Assembly: GCA_028278555.1 (NCBI GenBank)
Contig: JANQEA010000064.1
Location: 1-64,000 of the forward strand
Origin: Candidatus Bipolaricaulota bacterium
Lineage (GTDB): Bacteria; Bipolaricaulota; Bipolaricaulia; UBA7950; UBA9294
Direction of reading: 5' to 3'
DNA: 64,000 bases
The position numbers and the translations under genes were made by a program. Positions 35,612 to 43,365 of the stretch are shown here, piece by piece (within the stretch, counting starts at the first letter, position 1; each line of letters starts with the position of its first letter). The notes beneath the pieces are model-generated. The model did not search any database, was not told the DNA's origin, and was given only the letters and a program-made list of their open reading frames with translations.

Positions 35612-36700
35612 GTGGCCGTAGAGATTCGAGAGATTCGGACCGAAGAGGAAGCACGTGAACTGCGGCGGATTGGCCGACGATCATTCCATCCCGTGTTCGC
35701 TCTCATCCTGCCAAAGCCGAAGTGGGCCTACGGCGCGTTCGAGGATGGCCGATGCCTGGGCGGTGTGCTCCTCAAGCGGTCGGGGGAGACAGGACTCATT
35801 GACTGGATCTTCCTCGGCAGAGACGCCCGGGGCCGCGGTTTGGCAAAGCAGCTTGTCCAGCGGGCGTTGGAGGCCTTCCGGCGGGAACGGCTCACCACCG
35901 TTGCCGCATCGGTTCGCGACGACAACACCGCCTCTTGGAACCTCTTCGCCGACCGCGGCCTTAGAGCCGTCTCTCCGATCGAGTTGATCCGCAAGCTTGG
36001 CCTGGTTCGCGCTGTCCGCCTCAGCTTCGTCTCATTCAAAGTGTTCGCGTACGGATTCGATCTCTGGATGGGCTCCCTTGTGAGAGCTCTGGAACCCCGC
36101 GGCCGCGAACATGCAGCCCTTACGGATACCGCGCCTGGCAATGGGTACACAACCCTCCTCTGGCACCTGGTACTCAATCTACTCCCTGCGGCTTCGGCCA
36201 TCTGGCTAGGGGGAAACGATCCTATGGACTGGTTCCTCGCGCTGGGTCTTCTCGCCTTAGTGCGGCTCGGTTTCGCCTATCTCGGGGCACTCCCGTTCTA
36301 CGGACCCGTCCGCCTTCGCGCCGCACGCGGCGGCTACTTGATTGCAATCGTCAATCACCTGGCGGGCGGCTTGCTCTTCCATCCGGCGTACTGGCATCCC
36401 AGGATCTCGCGATGGAGAGAGCCGGAGCATCGCAACGGGCTCGGAGTCTCAGCCTTCCTGGGTGTGGCGGGGATGATGGGTCTCATGCTCGCCTCGTCGC
36501 TCCTGCTCGCGAGGGGGCTCCTGCCCTCGCCGCTTTCGGCAGGCGTGGCTGAGTCGATCGTGGACGCCGGGAAGCTCATCCTCATTATGGAGCTCCAGCC
36601 ACTCTTCGAGGCCTGGTCCGGGCGTCGAATCCTGCGATGGAGCCCGTGGGCCTACTTCCCGGCGCTCGCAGCGGGTGTTGCGCTTCTCGTCTGGGCGTAG
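35612..36700 (+). CDS. GNAT acetyltransferase fused to a multi-pass membrane domain
   Basis: The 362-residue protein has an N-terminal GNAT domain (about 1-135), with the acetyl-CoA loop DARGRGLAKQLVQRAL and the C-terminal NTASWNLFADRGLRAV. About 200 residues with five to six membrane segments follow. In the membrane part, VNHLAGGLLFHP and the closing MELQPLFEAWSGRRILRWSPW recall the architecture of M50-type proteases (P..DG...W), but no HExxH is present, so peptidase activity is unlikely. The start is a GTG after GGGAGGAG. The membrane half is uncommon for GNAT proteins and I cannot assign a substrate. Confidence 0.75.
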   Translation: MAVEIREIRTEEEARELRRIGRRSFHPVFALILPKPKWAYGAFEDGRCLGGVLLKRSGETGLIDWIFLGRDARGRGLAKQLVQRALEAFRRERLTTVAASVRDDNTASWNLFADRGLRAVSPIELIRKLGLVRAVRLSFVSFKVFAYGFDLWMGSLVRALEPRGREHAALTDTAPGNGYTTLLWHLVLNLLPAASAIWLGGNDPMDWFLALGLLALVRLGFAYLGALPFYGPVRLRAARGGYLIAIVNHLAGGLLFHPAYWHPRISRWREPEHRNGLGVSAFLGVAGMMGLMLASSLLLARGLLPSPLSAGVAESIVDAGKLILIMELQPLFEAWSGRRILRWSPWAYFPALAAGVALLVWA

Positions 36701-36789
36701 ATCACGGTCACTCCGCCCGGAGGTCGCAGTTCAGACTTGCTGCCTTCTCCCCGATCGTTCGCGGTAATATCGCCTTCGGAGGTCTGGTC

Positions 36790-37197
36790 ATGAAGCAGTT
36801 CAGCCGTACGATCCCCGTGCTGCCTGTTCGGGATATCGAGGCGGCATGCACCTGGTACGCGAAAGCTCTCGGACTAGTAACGACCTATCGACACCAAGGG
36901 ACACACGCAGGCGAGCGGACGAACTACGCGGTGCTGATGCGCGATGGAGTAGAGATTCACTTGATCCTGGACGAGCCAGCTCCCTACGCCAATACGTGGA
37001 CGAAGGCCGGCACCGGGTACTTGTACCTACGAGTGAAAGACGTGGAGTCTGTTTGCGAAGAGGTTCAGGCAACAGGGATCAAGCTTGAATCCGGCTTGGA
37101 GACAGCGAGTTGGGGAGCCAAAGGGTTCGAGTTCAGAGACCCTGACGGGAATCTGCTTCGGATCGAGCAGGAGAAGGTTACGGAGGGAAATCCGTAA
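36790..37197 (+). CDS. VOC-family protein (glyoxalase/bleomycin-resistance type)
   Basis: This 135-residue single VOC module begins with FSRTIPVLPVRDIEAACTWY and has GVEIHLIL and the metal-ligand region FRDPDGNLLRIEQE at the end. GGAGG lies seven bases before the ATG. Members range from glyoxalases to antibiotic-binding proteins; nothing here decides which. Confidence 0.85.
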   Translation: MKQFSRTIPVLPVRDIEAACTWYAKALGLVTTYRHQGTHAGERTNYAVLMRDGVEIHLILDEPAPYANTWTKAGTGYLYLRVKDVESVCEEVQATGIKLESGLETASWGAKGFEFRDPDGNLLRIEQEKVTEGNP

Positions 37198-37211
37198 CAC
37201 TTGTCGCCACG

Positions 37212-37258
37212 CTGCAACGTTCGACCGCGGTCTGCGTTCGATTTCCCAAGCTCCACGC
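37212..37258 (+). repeat. Dispersed intergenic repeat, degenerate copy
   Basis: CAACGTTCGACCGCGG, TCTGCGTTCGATTTCCCA and AGCTCCACG align with the 38569 copy, including the TCTGCG word and the CTCCAC end, with several gaps. This is the least certain member of the family. Confidence 0.4.
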
Positions 37259-37440
37259 TCGCTGTCTCCAGCAAGATCTCGGCGCGCCGTTTCGTCCCGG
37301 ACGCACCTTCCTGCAGACATTGCTCACCTCTCGAACCCGACTGCGTATTCGGGCCTGATAGGGGGCAGAGGCTTTCGCCACTCTCATGGCAAAGACTGTG
37401 CTACACTTCATCGAAGCCGATCAGAGAGAGGTAGAAGTGC

Positions 37441-38535
37441 ATGAAGATCCAACGGGCACTGACGCTGGTGCTCTGCGCGGGGCTCGCGGTGCTCATGGGC
37501 TCCTGCAGGACATCGAACGACGCAACAGCGACCGCCCTAGTTGGAGTTACCTACCGAGACTTCGTGGATCTGGACCGACAGAGCTGGACGGACGAAGGAC
37601 CTCGTCCTCTCAGGACCACGATCTGGTACCCCGCGTGCAGTGCGTGCAGACCAAGACGCCAACGTATCGCCATCTTCAACACGGGACAATATGAGGTCGA
37701 TGCCTGTTGGAGTACCGAGGAAGACAAGCTCCCTCTGATTGTCGTATCCCACGGTACCGGCGGCTCTGCAGCGAGTATCGCATGGCTATGCGTTCGGTTG
37801 GCGAGCGAAGGTTTCGTGGTCGCGGCGGTCGATCACCATGGGAACACGAGTAGGGAACGGAAACTGCTCTTGGAAGGCTTTGTTCGCTGGCCGGAGCGGC
37901 CGATGGATCTTCATGTACTCGTCGACGAACTACTCGCCGATCCGGTCATCGGGGAGCGTATTGACGCGACACGGATTGGCGCTGCAGGGTTCTCGTTGGG
38001 AGGCTACACCGCACTCGCGGCCGCGGGAGTCCGACTGGATGTCGGCCGCTGGATACCATTCTGCTCTGCAAATCCGTTGGATCCACTCTGTCAATTGCCG
38101 CCGGAGGCGCGCGGCATCACCGACGACCTGGCGACCTACCTACAGGGGGAACTGAATGCTGCCGCCACACTGCAAGCGAATGGTGATTTCCGTGACACCC
38201 GGATCAAGGCAGCCTTCGCCATCGCACCCGTGGGAGGACCTCTGATCACCGTAGAGAGCGCGAGGGCTGTGACGATACCCGTGGCCATGGTTGTTGGTGA
38301 GGACGATGATCAGAGCGTTCCATCGCAGACCGCGCAACCGCTGGCGGAACTGCTGCCGGACTGCATGCTTGAGATACAGCCAGGCGCGACGCACTACACC
38401 TTCTTGACGGAAGGAACCTGGTGGGCCAAGCTGTTCGCCCGGCGCTTCTTTGGCGATCCCGAAGGCGTTACTCGCCGGGAAGTGCACAACGCGACAGCCC
38501 AGATGGCTTCTGACTTCTTCAGATCGAGCCTCTGA
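37441..38535 (+). CDS. Lipoprotein alpha/beta hydrolase (dienelactone hydrolase/PAF-acetylhydrolase-like)
   Basis: The 364-residue protein has a lipoprotein signal (MGSC, lipid-modified cysteine at residue 22). The alpha/beta-hydrolase core has the oxyanion region VVSHGTGGSA, the nucleophile elbow GFSLGGY and the C-terminal histidine in PGATHYTFL. PAF-acetylhydrolase-like and dienelactone-hydrolase-like secreted enzymes have this pattern. The substrate is unknown. The start is supported by the signal peptide. A repeat copy lies 33 bases past the stop. Confidence 0.82.
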   Translation: MKIQRALTLVLCAGLAVLMGSCRTSNDATATALVGVTYRDFVDLDRQSWTDEGPRPLRTTIWYPACSACRPRRQRIAIFNTGQYEVDACWSTEEDKLPLIVVSHGTGGSAASIAWLCVRLASEGFVVAAVDHHGNTSRERKLLLEGFVRWPERPMDLHVLVDELLADPVIGERIDATRIGAAGFSLGGYTALAAAGVRLDVGRWIPFCSANPLDPLCQLPPEARGITDDLATYLQGELNAAATLQANGDFRDTRIKAAFAIAPVGGPLITVESARAVTIPVAMVVGEDDDQSVPSQTAQPLAELLPDCMLEIQPGATHYTFLTEGTWWAKLFARRFFGDPEGVTRREVHNATAQMASDFFRSSL

Positions 38536-38568
38536 TCGCGCCGCAATCGCCAAATCCCCCATCAGGAA

Positions 38569-38614
38569 TCGACGAACGAACGCGTTCTGCGCTCAGATCT
38601 CAGGCTCCACAACC
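38569..38614 (+). repeat. Dispersed intergenic repeat, copy 4
   Basis: TCGACGAACGAACGCGTTC (palindrome intact) is followed by TGCGCTCAGATCTC and AGGCTCCACAACC. The CCCC block is diverged. Confidence 0.65.
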
Positions 38615-38693
38615 CGAGTAGGCAACCAAGCTCCTGCGGACATTCGGGGAACTGCCGAAGCCCTATAGGCTACGCTTCCCTTCGCGCACACTC

Positions 38694-39710
38694 CTACCGA
38701 AGCAAGCCTTCGACAATCGCTTCGGTGTTGAATCGCATGAACTCGATGTATGTCGCTGCTGGTCCCGTCGCTTCGCTGAGCGCTCCCGTGTAGAGCACAA
38801 CCATCACCGTGCCCGTGTCTGCCGCGACCGTCTCGGCAAGGGCAGGGTTCACCGTCGTGCCGACGAAGATCGCGGGGACGCCCAGCTCTCTGATCGTGTC
38901 GATCAGCTCGGCAAGCTCTCGAGCGGACGGTTCAGACAGCGTGCTGGTGCCAGGGAAGATCGTGCCAACTTGCCGCAAGCCGTAGCGAGCAGCGAAATAG
39001 CCAAACGAAAGGTGGTCGGTCACAAGGTTCCGACGCTCGTTGGGGATCCGGCCCACTTGATCCCAGATCCAAAGGTCGAGGTCTGCCAGTGCACGTCGAT
39101 ATGTGGCAGCACGGCTTGCGTAGTCTGATGCATTCTCTGGATCGAGATCGGCCAGCGTCCGCTCGATTGCGGACGTCCAGATCATCACGTTCGTTGGATC
39201 GAACCAGACATGGGGATCATACACCCCATGGCTGTGCTCCTCGTGTTCGTGCTCCTCATCTTCGTGCTCATGGTCCGCGTCCCCGTGTTCGGAATCCTCG
39301 TCTTCGTGCTCGTGGTGGTCGGTGTCTTCATGGTCGCTTGCCTCTCCCTCGTGATGATGCTCGAGACTCGCGCTTTCACGCAGAGCGACCCGTGTCGAGA
39401 GGTCAACGATCAAGCCATTGGTCGTAGCAAGGATGTCGGCAAGATCTGCTTCGAGATCCGCTCCAGAGAGAAACACTACATCGGCTTCTGAAAGGACCAC
39501 CGCGTCGTTGGGCGTCGGTTGAAAGGCGTGTGGATCCGCATTCGCTGGAAGGAGTGTAATGACATCTACGTCTTCTCCAGCGACCGCGCGGACAACATCG
39601 GCGACAATGGTCGTCGTTGCAACGACGTTGAGTCCGAACGCTGCGCCGGCGAATCCAGCAGCTATGGTCAGGGCGACAAGCCATGTGAAGGCGATCCTCG
39701 AGGTGTGCAT
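38694..39710 (-). CDS. znuA: Zinc-binding periplasmic protein of an ABC transporter
   Basis: This cluster A-I metal-binding protein has 338 residues, a signal peptide (residues 1-26) and the usual zinc histidines (NADPHAFQPTP, VYDPHVWFDP, VTDHLSFGYF). A long loop of His, Asp and Glu (about residues 116-165) precedes the DPHVW motif, the hallmark of zinc-specific ZnuA. No znuB or znuC is present in the window. Just upstream, in the same direction, is a zur-like regulator gene, with an inverted repeat between them. Confidence 0.9.
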   Translation of the reverse strand: MHTSRIAFTWLVALTIAAGFAGAAFGLNVVATTTIVADVVRAVAGEDVDVITLLPANADPHAFQPTPNDAVVLSEADVVFLSGADLEADLADILATTNGLIVDLSTRVALRESASLEHHHEGEASDHEDTDHHEHEDEDSEHGDADHEHEDEEHEHEEHSHGVYDPHVWFDPTNVMIWTSAIERTLADLDPENASDYASRAATYRRALADLDLWIWDQVGRIPNERRNLVTDHLSFGYFAARYGLRQVGTIFPGTSTLSEPSARELAELIDTIRELGVPAIFVGTTVNPALAETVAADTGTVMVVLYTGALSEATGPAATYIEFMRFNTEAIVEGLLR

Positions 39711-39723
39711 GGTATCCTCCCTA

Positions 39724-39742
39724 CTTGATACGTTGTCTCAAG
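39724..39742 (-). promoter_or_regulatory. Possible zinc-regulator operator ahead of znuA
   Basis: The inverted repeat CTTGA-9 bases-TCAAG lies 14 bases upstream of the znuA ATG. Only five base pairs per arm support it. Confidence 0.3.
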
Positions 39743-39778
39743 AGAATAGCCGCGCATTCTCGGTAGTCAAGGACGAAG

Positions 39779-40222
39779 CTACTTGCAGTCGCCGCACTGG
39801 CCGAAGACCTCCAGTTGGTGGCCGGAAACGCAGAAACCATGACGCTCTGCAAGGGATTCCTCTAGGCTCTCTGCCACGCATTCGTCGAACGAAATCGTGC
39901 GGCCGCACTCGGTACAGACCAAGTGGTGGTGTCGCCCCGAAGGGGAGAGGAAGTACGTCGTCCTGTTTTCTGCACGGGAGGACGAGAGGAGTATCCCCAC
40001 GCGCAGAAGCAGCTGAAGTGTGCGAAAGACAGATGCACGACCGATCGATGGGTGGAGCTCGTTCACACTTGTGAGGATCTCTTCAGCCGACTGGTGCCCC
40101 GGCGAACCTGCCAGTGCTTCCACCACCGCAACACGTGGAGCTGTGATCCGGTGACCCAGGTTTCGAAGCTTCGCAAGCGTCAGTGCAGCAGCATCTTCGA
40201 TCCCGCTTCGGCATTCATGCAT
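39779..40222 (-). CDS. zur: Fur-family metal regulator, probably Zur
   Basis: The 147-residue protein has a winged helix in the N-terminal half (GHRITAPRVAVVEALAG, SIGRASVFRTLQLLLRVGIL) and a dimerisation/metal domain with HHHLVC and two CxxC pairs (CTECG and CGDC). That layout is common to Fur, Zur and PerR. Adjacency to znuA makes zinc regulation the best guess. I placed the start at the ATG at 40222 because the residues before it do not belong to the family. Confidence 0.8.
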   Translation of the reverse strand: MHECRSGIEDAAALTLAKLRNLGHRITAPRVAVVEALAGSPGHQSAEEILTSVNELHPSIGRASVFRTLQLLLRVGILLSSSRAENRTTYFLSPSGRHHHLVCTECGRTISFDECVAESLEESLAERHGFCVSGHQLEVFGQCGDCK

Positions 40223-40344
40223 GCCACATACTACCGACCTTCTGCTGATCCGCACCAGACAGAGGCCAACATGCCTCGGGTCCGTCGTTACCCGGGCAGG
40301 GAGACGAGTCCCGTCGATGCGATACAGGCGCCATCACCACGGAA

Positions 40345-40391
40345 CAGCCAACGAACCCGTTTTGAGTTCAATCCCCCAGACTCCACGGACC
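40345..40391 (+). repeat. Dispersed intergenic repeat, copy 5
   Basis: CAGCCAACGAACCCGTTTTG, AGTTCAATCCCCCAGACTCCA, CGGACC (21 bases of the middle block differ only slightly from copies 1 and 3). The TTCAATC word looks like a tRNA T loop. Confidence 0.7.
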
Positions 40392-40523
40392 GGAATCGAG
40401 TGGAGCCGCCAACTTCCTGCTGGCGGTTTCTCTCGTTTCGGCATGCCCAAGAAGCTATGTTGGCAGTCTAGGGGCGTTCTCGCGTGGCAGTGCGGCGCGA
40501 GAAGGACGAGAAGGAGTGAAGAG

Positions 40524-40613
40524 ATGGAAGTCTATCAGGCGCCGAAAGGAAAGTCCTATCAAGGCTGGGATGCAGTGTTTGGTGATGCCAGCCAATGCCG
40601 TGGACTGCGATGA
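40524..40613 (+). CDS. 29-codon upstream ORF coupled to the metallo-hydrolase gene
   Basis: An ATG seven bases after AAGGAG opens a 29-codon frame (MEVYQAPKGKSYQGW at the start) whose TGA overlaps the ATG of the metallo-hydrolase at 40610 (ATGA). The hydrolase ATG has no good ribosome binding site of its own. The frame could therefore be a coupling leader peptide, or the original N-terminus separated by a frameshift. I do not recognise the peptide. Confidence 0.45.
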   Translation: MEVYQAPKGKSYQGWDAVFGDASQCRGLR

Positions 40614-41389
40614 ATACGGCGTACATCTCAGGTGTGCTGAGGAACAACGCACAGCCAGACAGCTTCCCTCCACATCGAGATCCCACGGAACGCTACGACT
40701 ACGCAGTCATGGCGTTCCATTTCAGGCACCCGACACACGGTGACATCCTGATCGACACGGGGTTCGATCGGACATTCCACGAGCGCCCGCCCAACGGGAA
40801 TCTATCCTTCACGATGCGGGTCTACTACACCTTGACGAAGGTCCGGTGCATCCAGAGCGACGGCGATCTTCCCCTCGGATCGCATCTCGAAAGGCACGAC
40901 ATCAACCCTGCTCACGTCTTTCTCACCCACTTGCATTCCGACCACACAGCGGGACTCCCCTCGGTTCCCTCTCAGAGCCGCATCTACTACGGGAAGCGCG
41001 AACGCACGCTCATATCCAGGCTGCTGTCCAGCAATCACTTCGCAGAGAAGTCGTCGATTCATCTGCTTGACATGAGCACGGGAAAGGCCATGGCGCCATT
41101 CTTCCACGTGGTCGATGTCTTCGGCGACGCGACGTTCGGGGCGATATCGACACCAGGACATACCCGCGATCATCTCGCCCACCTGATCAGCACATCTCCG
41201 ACGCCGGTCCTCATTGTCGGCGACGCCGAACTGACCAGATGGGCGATGAAGGATGAGATTCTCGTCAGCACGATCGATGGAGCACGCGGGAAACAGGAAG
41301 TCCAGCGCTCAGCAACGATGATTCGATCCTTTCATGCGATGCATCCGCACGTGCAGATCTGGTTCTCTCACGACGAAGACCATCTGTAG
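40610..41389 (+). CDS. Metallo-beta-lactamase fold hydrolase
   Basis: The 259-residue protein (264 if the ATG at 40595 is used) has the zinc motif HLHSDHTAG, preceded by DILIDTGFD, with a further ligand histidine in STPGHTRDH and a bridging aspartate in LIVGDAEL. The pattern fits lactonase-like (AHL lactonase) and related MBL hydrolases; the substrate is not decidable. It heads a block of five accessory genes that runs to a repeat copy at 44871. Confidence 0.85.
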   Translation: MNTAYISGVLRNNAQPDSFPPHRDPTERYDYAVMAFHFRHPTHGDILIDTGFDRTFHERPPNGNLSFTMRVYYTLTKVRCIQSDGDLPLGSHLERHDINPAHVFLTHLHSDHTAGLPSVPSQSRIYYGKRERTLISRLLSSNHFAEKSSIHLLDMSTGKAMAPFFHVVDVFGDATFGAISTPGHTRDHLAHLISTSPTPVLIVGDAELTRWAMKDEILVSTIDGARGKQEVQRSATMIRSFHAMHPHVQIWFSHDEDHL

Positions 41390-41397
41390 ATGGCTTC

Positions 41398-42282
41398 TCA
41401 GATCCAGCGAACATCCGCCGGTTTCCTCGACGGCCACTTCTTGTATTCGAGCTTCGGCACGCCGACGGCAAGCGCGCCGTGGATCTGTTGCTCGTGGTCG
41501 AGCCCAAGAAGGTCGTGCAGCCGGAAGCCACGCTGTGTAGGCGCAAGTGCGAAGCCGGTGAAGAAGGTTCCAAGGCCGAGCCGATCAGCCATCAGCATCG
41601 CGTTCTGCATCGCGCAAGTTGCGTTGACCGCGCCGTAGCCCGCGTTCTTCGCACTGTAGAAGACGATCCACGCCGGGGCATCGAGGAGCATTGGCAGGTC
41701 GGCGCCGCTCTTGGCCAACTCCACGACGCCCTCGAAGACGGGGATCATCGGCATAACACCTTTGACCTGATCGCCACCCATCATCTTCGCGATCCGGCCT
41801 TTGATCGGGTGGCGGAAGAACTTCGCCATGCCATCCAGGAAATCGATCGTCAGGTCGACGACGCGCTTCAGCATCTCCGGGTCCTCGACCACGATGAAGG
41901 ATGTGGTCTGAGAGTTGTGAGCACTGGGTGCCAGCCTCGCCGCTTCGATCACTTGCTCTAGTGTCTCGCGCGGAACCTGCTCGTCCTTGAACTTCCGGTA
42001 GCTCCGTCTCGCGCGCAAGGCCTCCATCATCTGATCCGCCGTCGGAAGGAGATCGGCGTTGAACGGACGAACGGATCCGGAGGCGAACGCGGAGTGCGTA
42101 AGGGCGCCGGTCGGGCAGATCGCCACGCAGTGCCCGCACGCGATGCAGTCCATGCCCTCGACGACCTGGGGTGCTGCGTTTCCGTCCGGTTGCACCAGCT
42201 TCGCGTGGATGCAGGACTCTACGCAGAGGCCGCATTTCTGGCACGCCTCCTGGTTAACCGTGATCACGTACTCCGTTGACAC
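41398..42282 (-). CDS. Nitroreductase with N-terminal 2x[4Fe-4S] ferredoxin domain
   Basis: The 294-residue protein has two ferredoxin clusters at the N-terminus (CQKCGLCVESC and CIACGHCVAICP) followed by an FMN-binding nitroreductase domain with RARRSYRKFKDEQVP, APSAHNSQ and LGLGTFFTG. Such fusions reduce nitro groups or flavins using ferredoxin-type electrons. Its GTG start follows GAGAGGGA. It faces the metallo-hydrolase gene with nine bases between the stops. Confidence 0.9.
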   Translation of the reverse strand: MSTEYVITVNQEACQKCGLCVESCIHAKLVQPDGNAAPQVVEGMDCIACGHCVAICPTGALTHSAFASGSVRPFNADLLPTADQMMEALRARRSYRKFKDEQVPRETLEQVIEAARLAPSAHNSQTTSFIVVEDPEMLKRVVDLTIDFLDGMAKFFRHPIKGRIAKMMGGDQVKGVMPMIPVFEGVVELAKSGADLPMLLDAPAWIVFYSAKNAGYGAVNATCAMQNAMLMADRLGLGTFFTGFALAPTQRGFRLHDLLGLDHEQQIHGALAVGVPKLEYKKWPSRKPADVRWI

Positions 42283-42306
42283 TTCCCTCTCCTCTCTCCG
42301 CCGCGA

Positions 42307-42597
42307 TTACTGCTCTCTGCGGATCTTCTCTGCTTCCTTCTCGACTTCAGCCGATCGAATCTCACCGGTGTCTCTGCTCACGTTTCTGGAGAAGAAGAAG
42401 TGCGCGATCAGTCCGACGCCCCATCCTCCCAGCGGGAATACGAACCACGGGAACCCTCTCCCCGTCACGAAGAGCCACAAGCAGACCAGCAGTGCATTCA
42501 CACCCAAGTACACAATCAGGTGGACCGTGAAGTCCTTCCTTGCCTGCACGCGCTTCTTCGCCAACGCATAGACCTGTTCTTCCGTCATCTTGGACAT
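42307..42597 (-). CDS. 2TM-domain small membrane protein
   Basis: This 96-residue protein has a charged N-terminal helix (MSKMTEEQVYALAKKRVQARK), two membrane segments with FTVHLIVYLGVNALLVCLWLF and WFVFPLGGWGVGLIAHFFF, and a charged tail. It matches the 2TM-domain family of unknown function. GGGGGGCAAG precedes the ATG. It probably forms an operon with the nitroreductase gene 24 bases downstream. Confidence 0.8.
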   Translation of the reverse strand: MSKMTEEQVYALAKKRVQARKDFTVHLIVYLGVNALLVCLWLFVTGRGFPWFVFPLGGWGVGLIAHFFFSRNVSRDTGEIRSAEVEKEAEKIRREQ

Positions 42598-42831
42598 CTT
42601 GCCCCCCTCTACCCATGGTCTCTCTCCAGAGTAACCGTTCGAGCGCAATCCGCCAACGTCACCCGATTCCACGGATTCAGGTGCGATCAAGAGGGCTGAA
42701 GCTCGCCACGAATCCTCAGACCCTCACCTTCTTATGGGACTTGGCAGTCCACTCCGATTCCAGCAAGATGTCTCAAGAGGATGGCTCGTGTGGGTTGGTG
42801 AGAGCTAGAAACCGCAGGCAGGGGGTAGGAG

Positions 42832-43332
42832 ATGAAAGGCGCGGTACTCTTCTCAAGCAGATACGGTAGCACAGAGCAGTACGCCCAGTGGATTGCCGAG
42901 GCCACTTCGTTGCCTGTCTTCAATGTCGACGAGGCCCGTGTCGAACTCGCAGAGTTCGACTTCCTCGTGCTCGGCAGCCCGGTCGTCTACTACAAGCCGA
43001 TGTTCCGACGATGGGTGAAACGGAACCTGGACGATATCCTGGCACGCCCGACCGTCTTCTTCAGCGTATCCGGTGCCGGGGCCGGTCCGAAGCTCGATCG
43101 TTGGATGGCGAATTCGCTGCCGGCCTCATTCATGTCGCATGTGACCCATATGGCGCTGCGCGGCCGACAAGACCCAAGTGAACTCAATGCCTTCGACCGG
43201 ACCATGCTGATCATCGCAGGCCTCTTCAACCCCGATCGCAAGGCCGCCAAACAAGAGATGCGCGGCTTCGATTTCATGGACAAGGGCAGGATCCGGCCGA
43301 TCGTCGAGAAGATTCGGAAGCTGCAGGCCTGA
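42832..43332 (+). CDS. Flavodoxin-like protein
   Basis: The 166-residue protein has the FMN-phosphate loop SSRYGSTEQYA at the N-terminus and VLGSPVVYYKPM, FFSVSGAGAG and a long C-terminal helix. It resembles the flavodoxin-domain proteins of the HemG/protoporphyrinogen-oxidase group, but electron partners are unknown. It could supply electrons to the nearby ferredoxin-nitroreductase. Confidence 0.8.
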   Translation: MKGAVLFSSRYGSTEQYAQWIAEATSLPVFNVDEARVELAEFDFLVLGSPVVYYKPMFRRWVKRNLDDILARPTVFFSVSGAGAGPKLDRWMANSLPASFMSHVTHMALRGRQDPSELNAFDRTMLIIAGLFNPDRKAAKQEMRGFDFMDKGRIRPIVEKIRKLQA

Positions 43333-43365
43333 CCGGTCGGCGATACCTCAGCCGCATCAGACCGG

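Noticed and set aside
39210..39491. Hydrophobic plus-strand frame within znuA
   Set aside because: It is the complement of the His/Asp/Glu-rich loop; the valine/leucine-rich translation comes from the antisense of acidic codons.
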